Positions 1-10,600 of a stretch of DNA of 64,000 nt are shown here, piece after piece (within the stretch, counting starts at the first letter, position 1; each line of letters begins with the position of its first letter). Source of the DNA: Heterocephalus glaber (Eukaryota; Chordata; Mammalia; Rodentia; Bathyergidae); contig NW_004624854.1 in NCBI RefSeq assembly GCF_000247695.1, positions 451,429-515,428 of the forward strand, in the 5' to 3' direction. The position numbers and the translations under genes were made by a program. Below the pieces are notes generated by a model, which was not told the DNA's origin, did not search any database, and saw nothing but the letters and a program-made list of their open reading frames with translations.

Positions 1-766
1 TCTTTTAGGGCTTGAAATACATCACTCCAAGCTCTTCTTGCCTTGAGGGTTTGCATTGAGAAGTCTGCTGTGCTTCTGATGGGCTTTCCTTTGTACGTGA
101 TTTGTTTCTTTTCTGTAAATGCTTGTAGAATTTTGTTCTTCTGTTGGGTTTCTGGAATCTTAACTATTATATCCCTATGTGTAGATTTTTTTTTGATTGA
201 GGCTATTTGGAGTCCTATATACCTCACTTGTCTGTATGTCAAGTTCTTTTCCTCTGCTTGGAAAGTTTTCTGCCATCACTTCTGTGAACAGTTTTTTTTA
301 TGTCATCTGCACTCTCTCCTGTTTCTTCATTGACTCTCATCAGTCTTATGTTATTCTTCTTTGCATCATCTAGCAGCTGCTGGATTGCTTTCTCATGGTC
401 CCCTACAATTTTAAAGAAATTTTTCTTTTCCTGGTCACTAATTGCAATCTTATCTTCTGTATCTGAAATTCTGTCCTCACATTGGTTAATTCTGGTGCAT
501 AGACTTTCAATGGAGTTTTTAATCTCCTGGAAATTTGTTTGCATCTGATTTATCCATTCCATTTGTTTCCTATGTTGGGATTCCATCATTTCCTCAGCTC
601 CTTTATTTTTTTAAACTGTGTTCTCTCTAGATTTATTAATCATGTCTTGCACTATAGGCACAATCTCTGTTGTTATCTGAGAAATTATTTCTGATTTCAT
701 TTTTTCCAGATCCTCTTTTGTTGCCAGTTCAGGGAGTACAGCTAGTTGAGTATCAGATTGTTCCAT
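1..766 (-). pseudogene. L1 ORF1 (RNA-binding protein) relic, 3' end off window
   Basis: Read on the minus strand, an ATG at 764-766 opens a frame beginning MEQSDTQLAVLPEL. The frame stays the same through one in-frame TAA at 611-613 and continues as a charged coiled-coil segment (heptad-like RINQCEDRISDTEDKI, about 490-430) up to a stop at 239-241. In another frame near the left edge the complement encodes ITYKGKPIRSTADFS followed by KARRAW, the conserved C-terminal domain of L1 ORF1p. This is therefore an ORF1 with one nonsense codon and at least one frameshift near 240-300. In living L1s ORF1p coats L1 RNA and acts as a nucleic-acid chaperone in the cytoplasmic RNP. ORF2 would lie left of the window. 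The identification rests on the C-terminal motif plus the coiled coil. The copy is dead. Confidence 0.85.
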
Positions 767-789
767 CTCGTTTCCCTTTGGGGTTGTTT

Positions 790-1025
790 TAGGTGAACTG
801 TAAGTCTAGTTTTTAAAGTTGTTTATGTGTCTTCTCATTTCAACAGGGGGAGGGGGTGCTGCTGGCACCCACATGGCTCACCTCTTCTGTGCTGGGGGGA
901 GGGCAATATGGTGGCCCAGAAGCCTCCTCTTGTGCGCCGGGAGTGGCTCACCTCCTCTGTGCTGGGGGGTTGGTGGTCACTCTTGCCACTTTCTGAAGCA
1001 GTTCTGGAAATCTTCATTTGTGAGA
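790..1025 (-). mobile_element. probable L1 5' leader upstream of ORF1
   Basis: GC-rich sequence immediately upstream of the minus-strand ORF1 start, as expected for an L1 5'UTR. It holds a roughly 70-base imperfect tandem duplication: ggctcacctcttctgtgctg begins at 875 and a near copy begins at 945. Family assignment is by position, not by a recognised consensus. Confidence 0.5.
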
Positions 1026-1079
1026 ATCTTCATGAGGTGTTATCAAAAATTTGATGAATGCTGCTTCTAAGCACCATCC

Positions 1080-1335
1080 AAAGGAAAAGCAAGCTCATAA
1101 AAATGTTACAGTGGTCCTCATCCACCCTTTTCCCTAGATATGGCACTATGTGGCTTCTGGCTATTCCCAAAGTCAAAATAAACATGAAAAGTAAATGTTT
1201 TGAATCAAATCAAGATACCACAGTGCAACTGCAGACACTCATGAAAGAGGACATCCTGAACTGCTTCAGAAAGTGGCAAGAATGATGGGATAAATGTGTT
1301 CAAAGCAAGAGGGATTATTTTGAAGTGAATTAATA
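1080..1335 (+). pseudogene. mariner-type transposase C-terminus relic
   Basis: The plus strand encodes a degraded match to the C-terminal end of mariner family transposases. A proline-rich HP-P-S segment near 1110 is followed by FPKVKINMKSKCFES-like sequence (about 1155-1205), then LMKEDILNCFRKWQE, an in-frame TGA at about 1283, and WDKCVQSKRDYFE. The order PK-K---KG-RFES, then the F--CF--WQ-RW-KC pattern, then YFEG is characteristic of the last quarter of mariner transposases that insert at TA by a DD34D mechanism. Only the C-terminal part survives, with the N-terminal DNA-binding domain and most of the catalytic core missing. It abuts the L1 leader on the left. Terminal inverted repeats were not identified. 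Confidence 0.75.
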
Positions 1336-1652
1336 GCAGTGTGCATTTAACTGTAATAATTTCTTTAATTTTAAACATTCACTGTATTTCTTGATCATAC
1401 CTCATATGTAAATTTGACTATCTATAAACCAACAAAACATAAGATCATATTGATACTCCTACTCAGATCCAGCACCATATATTTCATTCTAACCTTTGAG
1501 CTGTCCTTACTTTTAACTTTCTTTTTTGCCTCTGAGAAGGCTGGTTCTCATTATCTGTAGTGTATGTTCTTGTAGTATATGTTGTGCAACCTTAGTATCC
1601 CTATAAAGCACCATACATGAAAACATCACATGGTACTCCATAAATATTTGTA

Positions 1653-1737
1653 TTTTTTTTTTTTGGTACCGGGGATCAAACTTGGGTCCTTGCGCTTGCA
1701 AGGCAGGTGGCAGAACCACTGAGCTAAATCCCCAGCT
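1653..1737 (-). mobile_element. IDL tRNA-derived SINE
   Basis: Antisense full-length copy: T-run, then ggtaccggggatcaaact, and ending tgagctaaatccccagct. It is flanked by the short duplication aaatattt(g/a)ta on both sides. Box A and box B are recognisable on the minus strand. Confidence 0.93.
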
Positions 1738-1844
1738 CAAATATTTATAATTTTTATGTATCAGTTAAAAATAAATGAAAATTTAAAAAATTCTCTTTAA
1801 ATCTATAATGAGAGCATATTTCTTGGGTAGAGTTCTTGTTTTCC

Positions 1845-3070
1845 TTAGCTTTACAGTATCTAGTCAAACAGTTTTCCAAAGCTGCTTAAACTCCTTTTTC
1901 CCCCCACCTGCTTTAGTGTGACTATTTGATTTTTTCTTTTGTAATAGAGTCATCTGTCCCTATCTGTATTACATCTTGTGTTCTGTCTATATCTTGGCTG
2001 GTTTTATTTAATTTACATGTGATAACAGTCATCTTTTGTGGTATACAATGCTATAGGTTTTGGCAAATCTATAGTCCTATTTGCTACCACCATAATTGGT
2101 AAACAGAACAGTTTCATGGCTTCCAAAATTCATCACTGCTTCCCCTCAATAGTCAACCTTTCCCCCCACCTCTCAATCTCTGAAAATCATTAATTTGTTT
2201 TCCTTACCTATAATTTTGCTTCTTGAAAATATCATATTAATGGAGTCATTTGTTGGGTCTGGCTTCCTTCATTCTGTAAAATGCATCCATGTTGTTGCAT
2301 GAATCAAAAATTTATATCTGTTGCCAAGTAGCATCCTACTATATAGGATATGTGCTGCTGAAGTGAGCACCATCCTATTATACAGGTATATTAGTTTGCT
2401 TAGCCATTCATTGGTTCAGAGACAACTGGTTTGTTTCCAGTTTTGAGGAATTATTAAGAAAGCTGCTCTGAAAATCTACTTACATGTTTTTATGTGAAAA
2501 TAAATATTTTATTTCCCTTAGACAAATACCTAAGAGTGGGGCTGCTGAATTATACATAGGTGTACGTTTAACTTTGTATAAAACTGTGAAACTGTGTTCT
2601 AAAGTGGCTGTACCACCTTGCCTAACCATCAAAAATATATAATGTTCCCAGTTGCTCCTTATTCTTGTCACCATTTGATATTGTCAGGGTTTTTTCCCCC
2701 ATCATTTGGATAAGTGAAGTGGCTTCCTGTGGGCCACATCTCTTCAGTGATTAATGATGTTTAATATATTTTCATAAGATTATTTTATATCTATGTATCT
2801 TCTTTAAAAAAGTGCCATTTTATACCTTTCAACCAGTTTTTAAATTGAGCAACTTGTGATTAATTTCTTTTTGATTTTTTTGGGGGGCGGTACTAGGGAT
2901 TGAACTTGGAACCTTGTGCTTGCAGGTAGGTGGTGGCACCACTGAGCTAAATCCCTGGCCCTTTTGTTTCTTTTTTTAAAAAAAATTTTTGATGAATTTT
3001 TTGGACACCAATCTTTATCAAAATGTGATTTGACAACCTTTTCTCCTAGTCTATGCCTTGTCTTTTCCCT
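1845..3070 (-). mobile_element. old L1 3' portion (antisense)
   Basis: The AT-rich plus strand matches the reverse complement of the ORF2 end and 3'UTR of ancient mammalian L1s. Examples are the run around 2225-2320 (tcatttgttgggtctggctt) and aaatacctaagagtggggctgctgaatta-like sequence near 2523. It is split by the IDL at 2875-2961. Boundaries are approximate and no open frame survives. Confidence 0.7.
2875..2961 (-). mobile_element. IDL tRNA-derived SINE, diverged
   Basis: Antisense copy (ggtactagggattgaactt ... actgagctaaatccctggcc) inserted in the old L1. The middle has a small rearrangement (tgcaggtaggtggtggc), and it looks older than most copies here. Confidence 0.88.
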
Positions 3071-4335
3071 CTCTGAAGCATGTCTTTTGCAAGGCCAAAG
3101 TTTTTGGAAGTCCAGTATATCACCTTTTCCCCAAGGTAGAGGCCATGTGGGCTGCAACCAGCAAGGCCATAGGGATGGGGCTGCCCAAGCTCTTCGGAGC
3201 TCACATTGCATCACCAAGGCCCTGGGTGGCCAGCACAGAGCTACAGGATTTAATGTTTAACCTCTCAGGTGTAGGTCTTGCTTTGATCTACTTTTCCTCT
3301 ATTCCTTCCTTTTGGAATGGGAATATTTACCTTGTGCCATTGTACTTTGTATGACTTTTTAACAATTTTTTTCATAGGGGCTCATAGGTAAGAGTTTGCT
3401 TTGAGTCTTAGAGGAGGTTTTGGACTTGGAATTTTCAGCAATGCCAAAACTGTTAAAATTTTAGTGACTCTCAGGTGGAATAAATACATTTTACATCATG
3501 AGATGCATATAAGCCTTTTGTGGGCCAGGTGTAAAATGTTATGATTTAGATCTAAAATGTTCCCTAAAAGTCTCATGTGTTCAGAGATGGGGCTTTTGGA
3601 AGGCGACTGTTATGGGTTGTATCTAGATGTCCCCAAAAGCTACATATGCTCATAGGTGGGGCTTTTCTGAGCTGTCTGGATCTAGAGTGTGTCATACTGG
3701 GATTAAGTGTGTATAGTACTGAATTAATCCACTGGTTGATTTAGCATAGTTCTGGGTGTGGATAATGGGAAGGCCCACCCTTGGAGTGGCTGGCACCACC
3801 CAAAAGGCTTGTAACCTGGATGAGATAAAAGGGAAAGAGAGGCTTGCTGCTCACTGCCTTCTGCTTGCCATATTATGAATTGTTTCTTCTCTGCAATATC
3901 CCCCTGCTATGCTGCCCTGCCTTGGAACCAGAAGACTATAACTGAAACCTCTACAAACTGTGAGCCAAAATAAACCTCTCCTCCTTTGAGTTGCAGGTAT
4001 TTTGTCCCAGCAACAAGAAAACTAACTGAAACAGGGACTGAATCATGGGAATTCTATACTCTCAGTGGATTGATCCATTGATGGGCTTGTAGCTAAATGT
4101 GCTGTTAGGTGGAAGACCTCGTTGGAAGGCATGTTTCACTGGTGGCATGACTTTGGAGGGTATATCTTCCTCCTTGGATCTTCCCTCCACTGTGTCCTCC
4201 TACAATTTTTTTTGCCTTGTAGGCAGCCAACCATGGACTGAATCCCCTGAACTGTGAGTACAATTAAGCATCTTCTCCTTTAAGTTTTGGGTGTCAGGTA
4301 TTGTATCCAGCAACGAGAAACCAGGCTAATATACA
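3070..4335 (+). mobile_element. MaLR retrotransposon: internal end plus 3' LTR, interrupted
   Basis: Positions 3070-3536 resemble the non-coding internal tail of MaLR elements just before the 3' LTR: ggctgcaaccagcaaggcca, then gggctgcccaagctctt, then ttttggaatgggaat near 3310. The LTR begins with TGTTATGATTTAGATC at 3537 and ends near 4335 with the ctgtgag...caattaagc...ggtattgt polyadenylation-region signature of MaLR LTRs. A second LTR splits it at 3608-4033. The internal sequence is non-coding, as in known MaLRs, which depend on ERVL proteins. The element is inactive. Confidence 0.75.
3608..4033 (+). mobile_element. solo MaLR-type LTR nested in older LTR
   Basis: Begins TGTTATGGGTTGTATCTAG and ends CTAACTGAAACA, about 426 bases, with TG...CA termini. 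It is flanked by a 5-base duplication (gcgac at 3603-3607, gggac at 4034-4038). The 3' part carries ccaaaataaacctctcctcc, the polyadenylation region typical of rodent MaLR LTRs. The antisense element at 7270-7714 is the same family. Confidence 0.85.
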
Positions 4336-4339
4336 TACA

Positions 4340-4616
4340 TATCTTAAACAGCTAATTTGATCAGTTAAATGCAAGGAATCCAATCAAATAAGTATTTTTA
4401 AAATTAATAAGAATGTTCCTCATTATAATCAGAGATTAGTCCAGACCTTCAATACTGTTAAAATGGTAGCAGTTCCCCAAGAATACAAATATTAGGTATA
4501 TTTCACTAAAAACATTCAAACTGAGCTAAAATTATAACTTGAATATTTTGATGAGATGATAGAAAGCTAAATCTTTATAAAACCTTCTTTAATAAAATTA
4601 TACTACAAAATAGAAT
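4340..4616. other. AT-rich unique sequence
   Basis: No open frame, RNA gene or recognisable repeat was seen between the LTR and the protein-like segment to its right. Confidence 0.5.
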
Positions 4617-4954
4617 TATTTCTCCTCTGGTCTTTGACAAATAGAAAAATCCATATCCACATCGCTTTCTTTCTTGCTTCCTTATAGCAATTGGTACAGA
4701 AGACCCACCGAGGTAGTAAATTGATCAAATTGACAACAGCATCACATTTCCATATCAGTTCTGATGTGCAGATTGTCTGGAAACCTTTGACAGCTTGCTG
4801 GTTTCACTTTCAACCCCTGTCCACTCACTCCTTTCCTGGAAAGCATCCTGGCTTCCTCCTCAAATGACTGTTCATGGAAAACATTCTCTTTAACTATAGT
4901 GCTACACAGATTCAATTTTTTTCTTATGTTAACTGAACAGCTTAATAAATTCAA
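4617..4954 (-). pseudogene. protein-like minus-strand segment, unidentified
   Basis: The minus strand holds a 70-codon open stretch (4954-4742) with balanced, protein-like composition (KENVFHEQSFEEEARMLSRK, later CQRFPDNLHIRTDMEM). After the stop, two further frames stay open to about 4605. One contains RWVFCTNCYKEARKK with two closely spaced cysteines, and the other ends DVDMDFSICQRPEEK before TAA at 4617-4619. The layout suits a decayed coding fragment or part of an exon. No splice sites are convincing and no poly(A) tail marks a retrocopy. I do not recognise the family, and a chance open frame cannot be excluded. Confidence 0.25.
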
Positions 4955-5069
4955 AGGGACTACAGTTTTATATGATGATGAAAATAGATTTTAATACTTA
5001 TTCTACAATGGCAGAACTAAAAAGTGTTTCTTAAACAATAATCTTTACATGACCTGGAAAATTAACCAG

Positions 5070-5205
5070 TATGCCTGACTCTATTAGTAATTCGCTGTAT
5101 GATTTTCGTCAAGTTTCCCAAACTCTGTGATTTAGTTTCTGTGTTTGTAAAATAAAGAGGATTAAGTAAGTTAATAAATACCATTAGGAGACAATTGTCC
5201 AGGAT
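5070..5205 (+). mobile_element. MIR SINE fragment
   Basis: Core resembling MIR: gcctgactctattagtaatt, then aagtttcccaaactctgtga, then gtgtttgtaaaataaagagg, then ttaagtaagttaataa. This matches the order of the MIR core and its downstream section. Confidence 0.7.
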
Positions 5206-5622
5206 TTCTCCCAATTCTGTACAACTTGTGAGGAAGGACACTGAATGATCTTTATTTTGCACAATCACTTCAATAATGTTTTATAGGGAACAGACTCAGA
5301 AAATCAAGACATTGTTTTTGGAGCAAAGGGCAGGCTTATCCTTAATTATTAATAGTTTGAATTCTCTAACCTCACAGATCCCCTCCTGAAACAACCCACC
5401 AAATGGACAATTACCCATCTGGGCCAATATGTGATATCCCTCTGGCACCTGGGGGAAAAGGGAACCAGTATGAATTCGCTGATGTTCACGTTACTCATTG
5501 TGTCATCTGTGGCAAAGTCCTTTGTCTCTAATCTGTGAATTTCACATCTCTACAAAACTATGGCAGGATAACTTGTTAGCTTACAGGCAGCATAAAATTT
5601 CAGACCCTTTCCAGTTCTTAAC

Positions 5623-5693
5623 AGGCCTTCCTCACAAGTGCAAGGTCCTCAGTTCGATCCCTGGTACCAGGAAAAAAAGAAAAAAGAAAAAAA
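5623..5693 (+). mobile_element. IDL SINE, 3' half only
   Basis: Starts inside the element at cttcctcacaagtgcaaggt, keeps box B (agttcgatccctggtacc) and an A-rich tail with G interruptions. Box A is missing, so this is 5'-truncated. Confidence 0.8.
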
Positions 5694-5724
5694 GAACTCA
5701 GAATAAACAGCCCACCTCCAATTA

Positions 5725-6455
5725 TTTTTTTTAAATTAATTTTATTGGTACAACTGAAATATACATAATAGTCATATTCATCAAAGGGACTTTGTATCTG
5801 TATATGATATATCTTGATTCCTCTTTTTCTCTCATTCCTCTTCCCTCTCATCAACCTCTCCTCCCCCTTTATTTACAAAAGCTTTGTTTCCATTTTTTCC
5901 TTTTTTTTAATCTATGTTTTTCTTTCCCTCTCCCCCTTTCAGTTTCCCTTTCCTTTTGAACAGTTTATTCCTATTTCATATTATCTATTATACATTCTGA
6001 TCCTTATTTACCCTTTCAGTTTCTCACACTAGTCAATGTGATATTTGCACACGTGTGTCCTATTTATTTCACTTAAAAGTATAGTCTCAAGTTGCATCTA
6101 CTTAGCTATAAATGTCTCTAGTTTATCTTTCTTTATGGCTTGAGTAGTACTCCATTGGGTAAAAAGCCCACATTTTCTTTATCCAGTTTCCAGTTGACAG
6201 GCACTTGAGCTGCTTCCAAGCTTTAGCTATTACAAACTGTGCCACTATGAACATGCTTGCACATATATCACTGTGGTATGATGCTTTTAATTCTTTGGGG
6301 AAGATACCAGCAGGGGAATTGCTGGGTCAAATGGGACCTCTAGCCCTAGTTCTCTGAGGAATCTCCACACTGATTTCCACGGTGGCTGCACCAGTCCGCA
6401 TTCCCACCAGCAGTGGAGCAGGCTTCTTCCTCCCTGCAGTCCCACCAGCATCCAA
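5725..6455 (-). mobile_element. 5'-truncated L1: end of ORF2 and 3'UTR
   Basis: The plus strand starts with a T-run (reverse poly(A)) and a polypyrimidine-rich 3'UTR, which continues into ORF2 read on the minus strand. The minus frame 6511-6287 contains [20 protein letters not shown] and then [11 protein letters not shown], the hallmark of the C-terminal end of L1 ORF2p (reverse transcriptase protein). The 3'UTR matches the copies at 40050, 47829 and 62690. Confidence 0.9.
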
Positions 6456-7143
6456 TTCTTGGGTGAAACAATTCTGGAGCACAGTCTATATGGCTCTTCA
6501 GAGGGCTCCAAGTGGACTCAGACTCCAATTGCCCACAACGCAGTAAGACACTCTTTTCTGGCTCCTCTCAGTTTCCCTTTCTCCACTTGTTTATTTTGGC
6601 TTCTTGGGAGCCCCTCCTAATTAAAACCCAAGTCTGTGTCTCAGAGGCAGTATAAGGAGAACCCAAACAAAGAATCACAGAACTCCATTGCCTGCACTGT
6701 CTCATGTGGGCTTCAGTTTTCTTTTGTGTAATTAGAAGCCCTCCATATTTGAATGATTTTTTAAAATTAAAGAAGTAACTTGTATCCAGCTACATTCACT
6801 TCTCAGCATCTTCCAGTCACAAATTGCAGGCCTGAGATGACACTGTGCCCTACCCCAACATTCTACTACTGTACTTTCGTCAATACTGCGGAGACTCAAG
6901 CTCAGAGAACCATGTTCCATCCCCCAGTTCCTCCTGCAAAGAGGCTGCACCTCAGAATAACATGCCGTAGAAATGGGAGCTCAGCCCAGAGATGGGGGCA
7001 GATGAAAGGCTACTTTCCTACTTTGCATTTTATCCCAAGAGTTTATGCCTTCTCTGTGCATTTCCTGCCAACTCCTATATATCTAAGCATTGTGCGCTGA
7101 TGTAATTCATTAACCAGATGACCATTTCTGCTTGGGTTGGATA
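6456..7143. other. unique sequence, no gene seen
   Basis: Moderate GC. Short open frames on both strands show no domain or splice pattern that can be supported. Confidence 0.5.
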
Positions 7144-7910
7144 CTGTCTTAGTTCGCTTTCTGTTGCTACTAACCGAGTAACACAGACTGGATAAAAGAT
7201 GAAGAAAAGAGGTCCATTTTGGCTCATGGTTTTAGACCAAGATCAATAAACCTTACCTGGGGGTGGAGTCTTCTCGTGGTTACTTTTCTCATTGCCAAGA
7301 CAAAATACCTGGCACTCAGAGTTAAAGGAGGAAAGGTTTATTTGGCTCACAGTTTGTGGTGGTTTCAGTTCATAGTTGGCTGGCTTCAAGGCAGGGTGGC
7401 ATGGTAGAGAGGTGTCACAGAGGAGAAACAGTCCATAGCAGGCAGAAGGTAGCAAGGCAGCAAGCAGCAGGCAACAAGATACAAGTGACAAGCAGAGACC
7501 CCCTGTCCTTTATGTCTCATCCAGGCTCCCCACCCTTAGCACAGTAGCACTCGCACCTAGGGTGGGCAGCCTGAATCCTAGCATCGGACCATGAATCAAT
7601 CCCAGCATCACACCCTTGATCCCAGCAGCACACACCCTAGATCCAGCCACCTCGAAAAGCCCCACCTATGACCACATGAGGCTTTGGGGGGACATCTAGA
7701 TAAAAGCCATAACAATTCTAGCTCTCCTATTAATAAGCCACCAGTATTCCACTGTGGGGGCTCAATCCCAGTGAGTTTATCCAATTTCAGTCCTCTTCCA
7801 AAGGCCTCACTAAACACCACAGTCTGAATAAATTTCTACCCCCATAACACCTCACCCGGGGAATAAAGCTCCAACATGAGTTTTACTAACCAGAGGAGGG
7901 ACAGATTAAC
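7144..7910 (-). mobile_element. MaLR/MLT-type LTR (antisense), interrupted
   Basis: The left part (tcttagttcgctttctgttg, then cacagactggataaaagatg) is the reverse complement of the 3' end of a MaLR LTR. The right part (7715-7910: aaggcctcactaaacaccac, ccaacatgag) is the other end. The central block at 7270-7714 is a younger LTR. Confidence 0.65.
7270..7714 (-). mobile_element. MaLR-type LTR nested, antisense
   Basis: Reverse complement of the LTR family seen at 3608-4033. It shares caaaatacctg, ggaggaaaggtttatttggc, and the terminal ccccacctatg plus gacatctagataaaagccataaca. The left boundary is uncertain by several bases and no clean target duplication was found. Confidence 0.75.
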
Positions 7911-8019
7911 AAAGCAAAGTTCCAGATGGTGAGGAGCTCACTGTCTTGAGAGACTGAAATGCAGACAGGGTGTCCTGGAGGCTCAGAGACGCCTGGAGGG
8001 GCATCAAGCCCAGATGGGA

Positions 8020-8450
8020 ATCTAGAGTGAGGCCTAGGGGAGTTCTCTTGAGAAATGATTCGAGGAGTAAGTGAAAGATGAATGGAAGCCATCCAGTTGA
8101 GAGAGGACAGAAAAGAGCCCTAGGTAGGAGGGACAGCCTGTGCAAGTGTGTTTGGCACTGAGAAAGAAAGGCAGGCAGGGAACTGAAAGTGCAGTGCGGT
8201 CAGACCAGACATGGTGAGAAACGAAAGCACAAGTAGGTAGGAGTTGTATCAAACTTAGTAGAAAGATCGCACTTTTTCTCAGATGCCTGAATTTTTTCAG
8301 TAAGCCACTGAAATAATTTACTTAGGGAATGGGATGCTTATATTCATGCTTTAGAGAGAAATTTGGTAGTCCTAGGAGAACAGATTGGAACGAGTCAAGG
8401 AGAGATGTGGAGAGACCTGTTAAAAGGCTGTGGCCATATCCAGCTAATTC
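8020..8450 (+). mobile_element. ancient mammalian repeat (L2/CR1-like)
   Basis: Fragments such as cagcctgtgcaagtgtg and aagccactgaaataattta, followed by gagacctgttaaaaggctgt, have the order of an old, widespread mammalian interspersed repeat. The block at 27543-28050 looks like the same family. The exact family is not certain. Confidence 0.4.
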
Positions 8451-8690
8451 TACAGGTCTAAATCTACACATGACGTGTGCAATTGACACTAAAAATTTTG
8501 TGTGTGGGATGCATTCTTATAGGCCACAGAGTACAGTTTGGGGATTGCTCAGTCAGGAAGCTTGGTGTGCAGAGACCCGTTCAATAAATGAAGAAGGGAG
8601 AAGAATTCAGGGCAGTTTGCTAACAGGATAGAATATGGAACAATTTAAAGGAGACCAGAAAAGAGGACCAGGATGAGATTTGGGGGGTAC

Positions 8691-9005
8691 ATTAGCTGTC
8701 TATCGCTGGGAAACAAATTTCCACAGACGTAACAGCTAGGAACAGAGGGTTTCTTATCGCCTCATGTCTGAAGGTTCTTAAGGAGTCTGAGCACAATTGA
8801 GCTGGGTCCTTTGCTCAAAGCCTCCCAAGGCTGCACAGGTGTGGGCCAGATTGCTTCTTACAGGCTGTTGGCGGAAGTCACATCCTGTGGTTGTGGGACT
8901 GAAGGCCCCAGCTTCTCCATGGTCACCTGGAGGCGCCTTCAGCACATTGAGACCCGGACAGTTCCCAGAGGCTGGTCATTCACTACCATGGTGCTCCCTC
9001 AGGTG
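8691..9005 (-). mobile_element. ancient LTR-like repeat (antisense)
   Basis: Opens with acattagctgtctatcgctg and ggaaacaaatttccacagac and continues to ggagtctgagcacaattgag and gctgggtcctttgctcaaag. These are antisense motifs of an old mammalian LTR-type repeat. The family is not resolved. Confidence 0.4.
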
Positions 9006-10369
9006 ATTACAACTTCGTGAGTCAGCGTAGCGCGAATATGGGAGACACCCGCGCCTGCGATGTGCTCTGCAGGCCGGAAGCAAGTAACAGGGCCTGGCCG
9101 CTACAGGGCGTCACAGAGGTGAGAATACAAGGCTGAGATCACAGCCTCCTCACAGTGTCGGCCACAGCGGAAGGACGAGTTCGGTGTGAACGCGCTGAGT
9201 TGCACGTAACACAAGCAAAGATGTCCAGTGGGCTCTCTGGGTCCAGCGCCAGAAAGGAAGTTTCGAGATGAAGCTATAAAGTCAGGATCCACAGTAGCTG
9301 AACTGGTGGAAATACGTGAGCCTGCCTCTAGTTTGTTTGGCCCTCTGGACTTATACTTATTTCTTTACATTACTCTTAAATGAAGGAATTAAGATTACTG
9401 ATAGTACAGTAATAAACTTCCTAATTAATCCCTAACAAAGCAGAAGTACTTCTAGAGTATTTCAGGATCTATTTTTGTTTCCTCTCATTAATATCATTTC
9501 AAACTTTTAAACAATTTATTCCATTTTAAATGACCTTTCACTTACCTTAAACAATGTTGAAAGCCAAAATTAATTGAAATAGTCCCCAAGTAATTAAAAA
9601 TCTTAGAACATTTCTAATAGTAATTTAAAAGAGTAAGAAGTGAACATGTAGTTATTGACATGGTTAACAAACTAATTTGAGCAATCCTGTTGTAGGGCAA
9701 TTAATAAAGGAAAAACAATATTACTGATACAGCCCATAAAATTACAACAGTGTATCTGGTTTAGTCTTTTAGATTTGGGAGCAGAACGTCCAAGAAAATT
9801 GTGAGTTGTGCAAATTGTGAATGATATAAATCAGGAAGTAGTATTAGGTTGTTCAGTGGTATGGCAAGCGATCAAAAAAGTTGGAAAAGAAGTATGAGGT
9901 GGCGATGGATGTGTGGAGCTTTCTGGGGAGAGAGAGGAGAATGAAAAGTTTCTGAAGTGCTTGTGCTGATGGATGCCTAACAGTGCCACCATACTAGAAA
10001 GGATCAAATCGCACACTTTTAATGATGATCATATGGCATTTGAATTATAACTCAATAAAACCATATAAAAAGGGAAAAGTGAGGCAATCTTTTTACTTGC
10101 TAACAGCATTTGTCCCAGCTGCCCTATTTCCATTCTACCTGGGGAAAGGTGGAAGGTAGAAAGCTGAGCAATTCAGAAACTGCTCAGTTGCCGAGAGGCC
10201 CGAGCCTTCTGCTACCTTGCTGCTCCCCATGATATCACAGAGGAGGAAAATAATTTCTACCTCTTTCTTTAAGGGACGTTGTCACTGTTTCTTGATTGCC
10301 AAGTGCATGGGGCAAACTCTTGTAGTGTTCAGAGACAAAAACTCTTATTTATCAACTTAAATTTTCATT
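9006..10369. other. unique sequence, no gene seen
   Basis: A short CpG-containing stretch near 9025-9200 (gtcagcgtagcgcgaatatg) is followed by AT-rich sequence. No supported exon or RNA gene. Confidence 0.5.
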
Positions 10370-10600
10370 TTTTTATTATTAGTGTATGTTTGCAGCAAAT
10401 ACTAGCTACATTCATTCTGGGGAGCTGGTGCATGGATACACAGATTCTGATCCCTTTCTGTCCCTTTACCGTACCCATGAATCTTCCACTCCCCTGCGGG
10501 TCCCCTCCTGCATCTCCAGAGTCTTACTTTATGGTTGGATGGAGAAGAGGCTGCTTATACATCACTATAAAGTTAAACTATGTGCTTTATAATATATTTA
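10370..10600 (-). mobile_element. possible L1 3'UTR fragment
   Basis: ttattattagtgtatgtttg, then ctacattcattctggggagc and tggtgcatggatacacag, parallels the reversed 3'UTR start of the L1s at 18420 and 47829. Divergence is high. Confidence 0.35.
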
